DNA from: JANNMJ01 sp031426455
GTDB lineage: Bacteria; Bacteroidota; Bacteroidia; Cytophagales; Hymenobacteraceae
DNA: 64,000 nucleotides
Direction: 5' to 3'
NCBI GenBank assembly: GCA_031426455.1
Contig: JANPLI010000211.1
Span: 1-64,000 of the forward strand
In this document: in pieces, positions 62,467 through 64,000 of the stretch
How the letters are laid out: each line of letters opens with the position of its first letter
How positions within the stretch are numbered: position 1 is the stretch's first letter
Translations under genes and position numbers: made by a program
The notes under the pieces: generated by a model
The model's input: only the letters and a program-made list of their open reading frames with translations
Databases searched by the model: none
Told to the model about the DNA's origin: nothing

Positions 62467-64000
62467 TTAGGCGGTCTTGAAGGTGACATTCAGCCCGCGC
62501 GCTTCCAGCACGGCGTTGGTTTTGAGGGCGTCGGCGTCGGGGCCTTGAAAGGCGGCGTCGAGGCAGACCACGAGTTGCGGCGGGCCGGTGGGCGGGGCCA
62601 GCAGGGCGCGCAGGGCGGCGCGGGTGAGGGGGGCGGCCACGCACAGCACCACCCGGCCCTCGGCAAGGGTGTAGGCGGGCAGGCCGGCCGCATCGAAGGA
62701 CGTCAGGGCGCTGCCCAGCGGCAGGCCGGCTTTCAGGACTAGCTCCCAGAGGCGGTCGTCGTCGGTGCGGCCGGGCGCGCGGTTATCGGCGAAAAGGGCG
62801 AGCTGCGCGGCGGGGTCGGGGGCGGTGGGGTCCCAGACGTGGAAGTTCGACGCCGCCAGACTGAACGCCCGGAAGCCGCGCCGCGCGGCGCGCGCCGGGT
62901 CAAACGTGAACGTACCGGCTTCGGCCTTATCCAGCCGGGCCACCACCCGCCGCACCCGTTCCCGCGTGATGTGCGCGATGGTGGGGTAGTCGGCTTTACC
63001 CGTCGGCTCTGGGAGCTGCACGAGGATGAAGCGGCGGTTGCCGTTGTCTTCTTCGTTCAGAGTCAGAACGGCCTCGGCTGTGGTGCCTGACCCACCGAAG
63101 AAGTCGAGGATGAGCGCTTCCTTATCGCCAGCAAGTTTAGCTAATGTTTTGATTAGCTCCACAGGCTTAGGAGCCTGAAAAAGGCTTTTACCCATTAATG
63201 AGTCGAAAGCAGCTTGACCTTTCTCCGTGAAGAAGTTTTTTTCGTCAAGAACACTTTTAAGCTTTTTGGTAACATTTTCACCGGAATCTAATGTAGCATA
63301 AGCCTTGCGAAAAATCTTCCAATTACCCTCAATGTTTCTAGCGACCAACAAGTGCAGCTCTGCTTTTGCTTTGGTTGTACCCCAGGTCCAACAGCCTTCA
63401 AAGCCGTCGTTCCAAACGGGTTCAACTTTTACCCATCCATTCGTTTCGATTAATGCAATTGATCCATCTGATGGATTGACCCAGAAAGGGTAGCATAGAT
63501 TGGGACGATTGTGTTTCCCAAATTGGCGGTGAGTATTCCTTAGCTCTAACAGCCGAAATGCTCCGCGTGTATCTGATTCTGTGTACTGCTTACTAACCTC
63601 CTCATTAGATTTTGTAAGGCCAAGTTCCTGATCGGGAACCGCCCTGCTGTATACAAGCAGGTAGTCGTGGCATTTTGCGAAGTGTTCGCCGAGAACCCGG
63701 CCTTTGGGGTTAGTAATTACTGCAAGTTGTCCTAGCATATTCTCCTCCCCAAACACCTCATCCATCAGCAGCCTTAGGTTATGGACTTCGTGGTCGTCGA
63801 TGGAAACGAAGATCACCCCATCCTCACGCAGCAGGTTGCGGGCCAGCAGCAGGCGCGGGTACATCAGCGAGAGCCACGCTGAGTGGTAGCGCCCGCTGGT
63901 GTCGCGGTTGGTAGAAGCGGCCGTACCGGCTTCGGTGAGTTGGCCGGAGTAGCGCAGGTAGTCGGCGAGGCCCTCGCGGAAGTTGTCGGGGTAGATGAAC
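62467..64000 (-). CDS. Type III DNA methyltransferase Mod subunit (N terminus outside the window)
   Basis: Modification and DNA-recognition subunit of the type III system, an N6-adenine methyltransferase of the beta class. Visible: FIYPDNFREGLADYLRYSG at the window edge (following the DPPY motif that must lie outside), the LLREDGVIFVSIDDHEVHNLR and AVITNPKGR region, the central target-recognition domain (about 63120-63760), and SAM motif I ILDFFGGSGTTAEAVL near the C-terminal third. The C-terminal 150 residues include PTIAHITRERVRRVV. The gene is open to the window edge, so it is partial at its 5' end. The recognition domain has markedly lower GC than the flanks. Confidence 0.93.
   Translation of the reverse strand, partial: FIYPDNFREGLADYLRYSGQLTEAGTAASTNRDTSGRYHSAWLSLMYPRLLLARNLLREDGVIFVSIDDHEVHNLRLLMDEVFGEENMLGQLAVITNPKGRVLGEHFAKCHDYLLVYSRAVPDQELGLTKSNEEVSKQYTESDTRGAFRLLELRNTHRQFGKHNRPNLCYPFWVNPSDGSIALIETNGWVKVEPVWNDGFEGCWTWGTTKAKAELHLLVARNIEGNWKIFRKAYATLDSGENVTKKLKSVLDEKNFFTEKGQAAFDSLMGKSLFQAPKPVELIKTLAKLAGDKEALILDFFGGSGTTAEAVLTLNEEDNGNRRFILVQLPEPTGKADYPTIAHITRERVRRVVARLDKAEAGTFTFDPARAARRGFRAFSLAASNFHVWDPTAPDPAAQLALFADNRAPGRTDDDRLWELVLKAGLPLGSALTSFDAAGLPAYTLAEGRVVLCVAAPLTRAALRALLAPPTGPPQLVVCLDAAFQGPDADALKTNAVLEARGLNVTFKTA
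63120..63760. other. AT-rich island in mod matching the target-recognition domain
   Basis: Base composition drops: 63241-63300 has 20 G+C of 60, against 44 of 60 at 62881-62940 in the same gene. The island coincides with the variable recognition domain between the conserved methyltransferase motifs, as expected when a recognition domain has been replaced by recombination. Confidence 0.75.

Overview
The window looks like chromosomal DNA of a GC-rich member of the Bacteroidota, most likely Cytophagales and close to Hymenobacter. The reasons are -7 boxes of the TAnnTTTG type with few Shine-Dalgarno sites, two giant secreted proteins ending in type IX secretion (T9SS) sorting domains, DUF2723/GT117, DUF4403, PafA-type phosphatase, an SDR-type threonine dehydrogenase, and a metY-metX-hom sulfur operon. 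The genus is inferred from gene content; no rRNA is present.

Layout. 0-7.7 kb (minus strand): the rod-shape cluster mreB-mreC-mreD-mrdA-rodA plus a membrane glycosyltransferase, with a broken ORF just upstream of mrdA. 7.9-21.3 kb: housekeeping genes (ppa, pafA, eno, carA), a GT117 membrane protein, a DUF4403 lipoprotein, a ParE-type toxin-antitoxin cassette and a DUF6671 gene. 21.5-29.9 kb (minus): pentose-phosphate genes zwf, gnd, tal and tkt, interspersed with a HAD phosphatase, a decayed Rpn gene and a Doc toxin-antitoxin pair whose toxin is frameshifted. 30-33.6 kb: PfkB kinase, DUF3891, threonine dehydrogenase and a Pro/Ala-rich protein. 33.9-46 kb: two giant T9SS cargo proteins facing each other, separated by two hypothetical genes. 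46.1-50.7 kb: a promoter, a SAM riboswitch and a short ORF ending in five Cys codons, then metY-metX-hom, which turn aspartate semialdehyde and sulfide into homoserine and homocysteine. 50.9-57.7 kb: ndh, a Uma2 gene, a lipoprotein, dapA, a membrane protein and ligA. 58-64 kb: a type III restriction-modification operon (mod truncated by the window edge) with an AAA ATPase and a TOPRIM-like DUF4276 gene embedded between mod and res.

The most interesting signals are: (1) the Cys-rich leader ORF stacked behind the SAM riboswitch; (2) the mod-ATPase-DUF4276-res operon with 4-bp overlaps; (3) two short elements with shared terminal inverted repeats and 9-bp target duplications, one inserted between a toxin and its antitoxin and the other in an Rpn gene; (4) a 72-bp direct repeat flanking that toxin-antitoxin cassette; (5) a family of intergenic hairpins whose arms are tandem 7-bp repeats with a different unit at nearly every locus.

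No tRNA, rRNA, CRISPR array or complete transposase gene was found.
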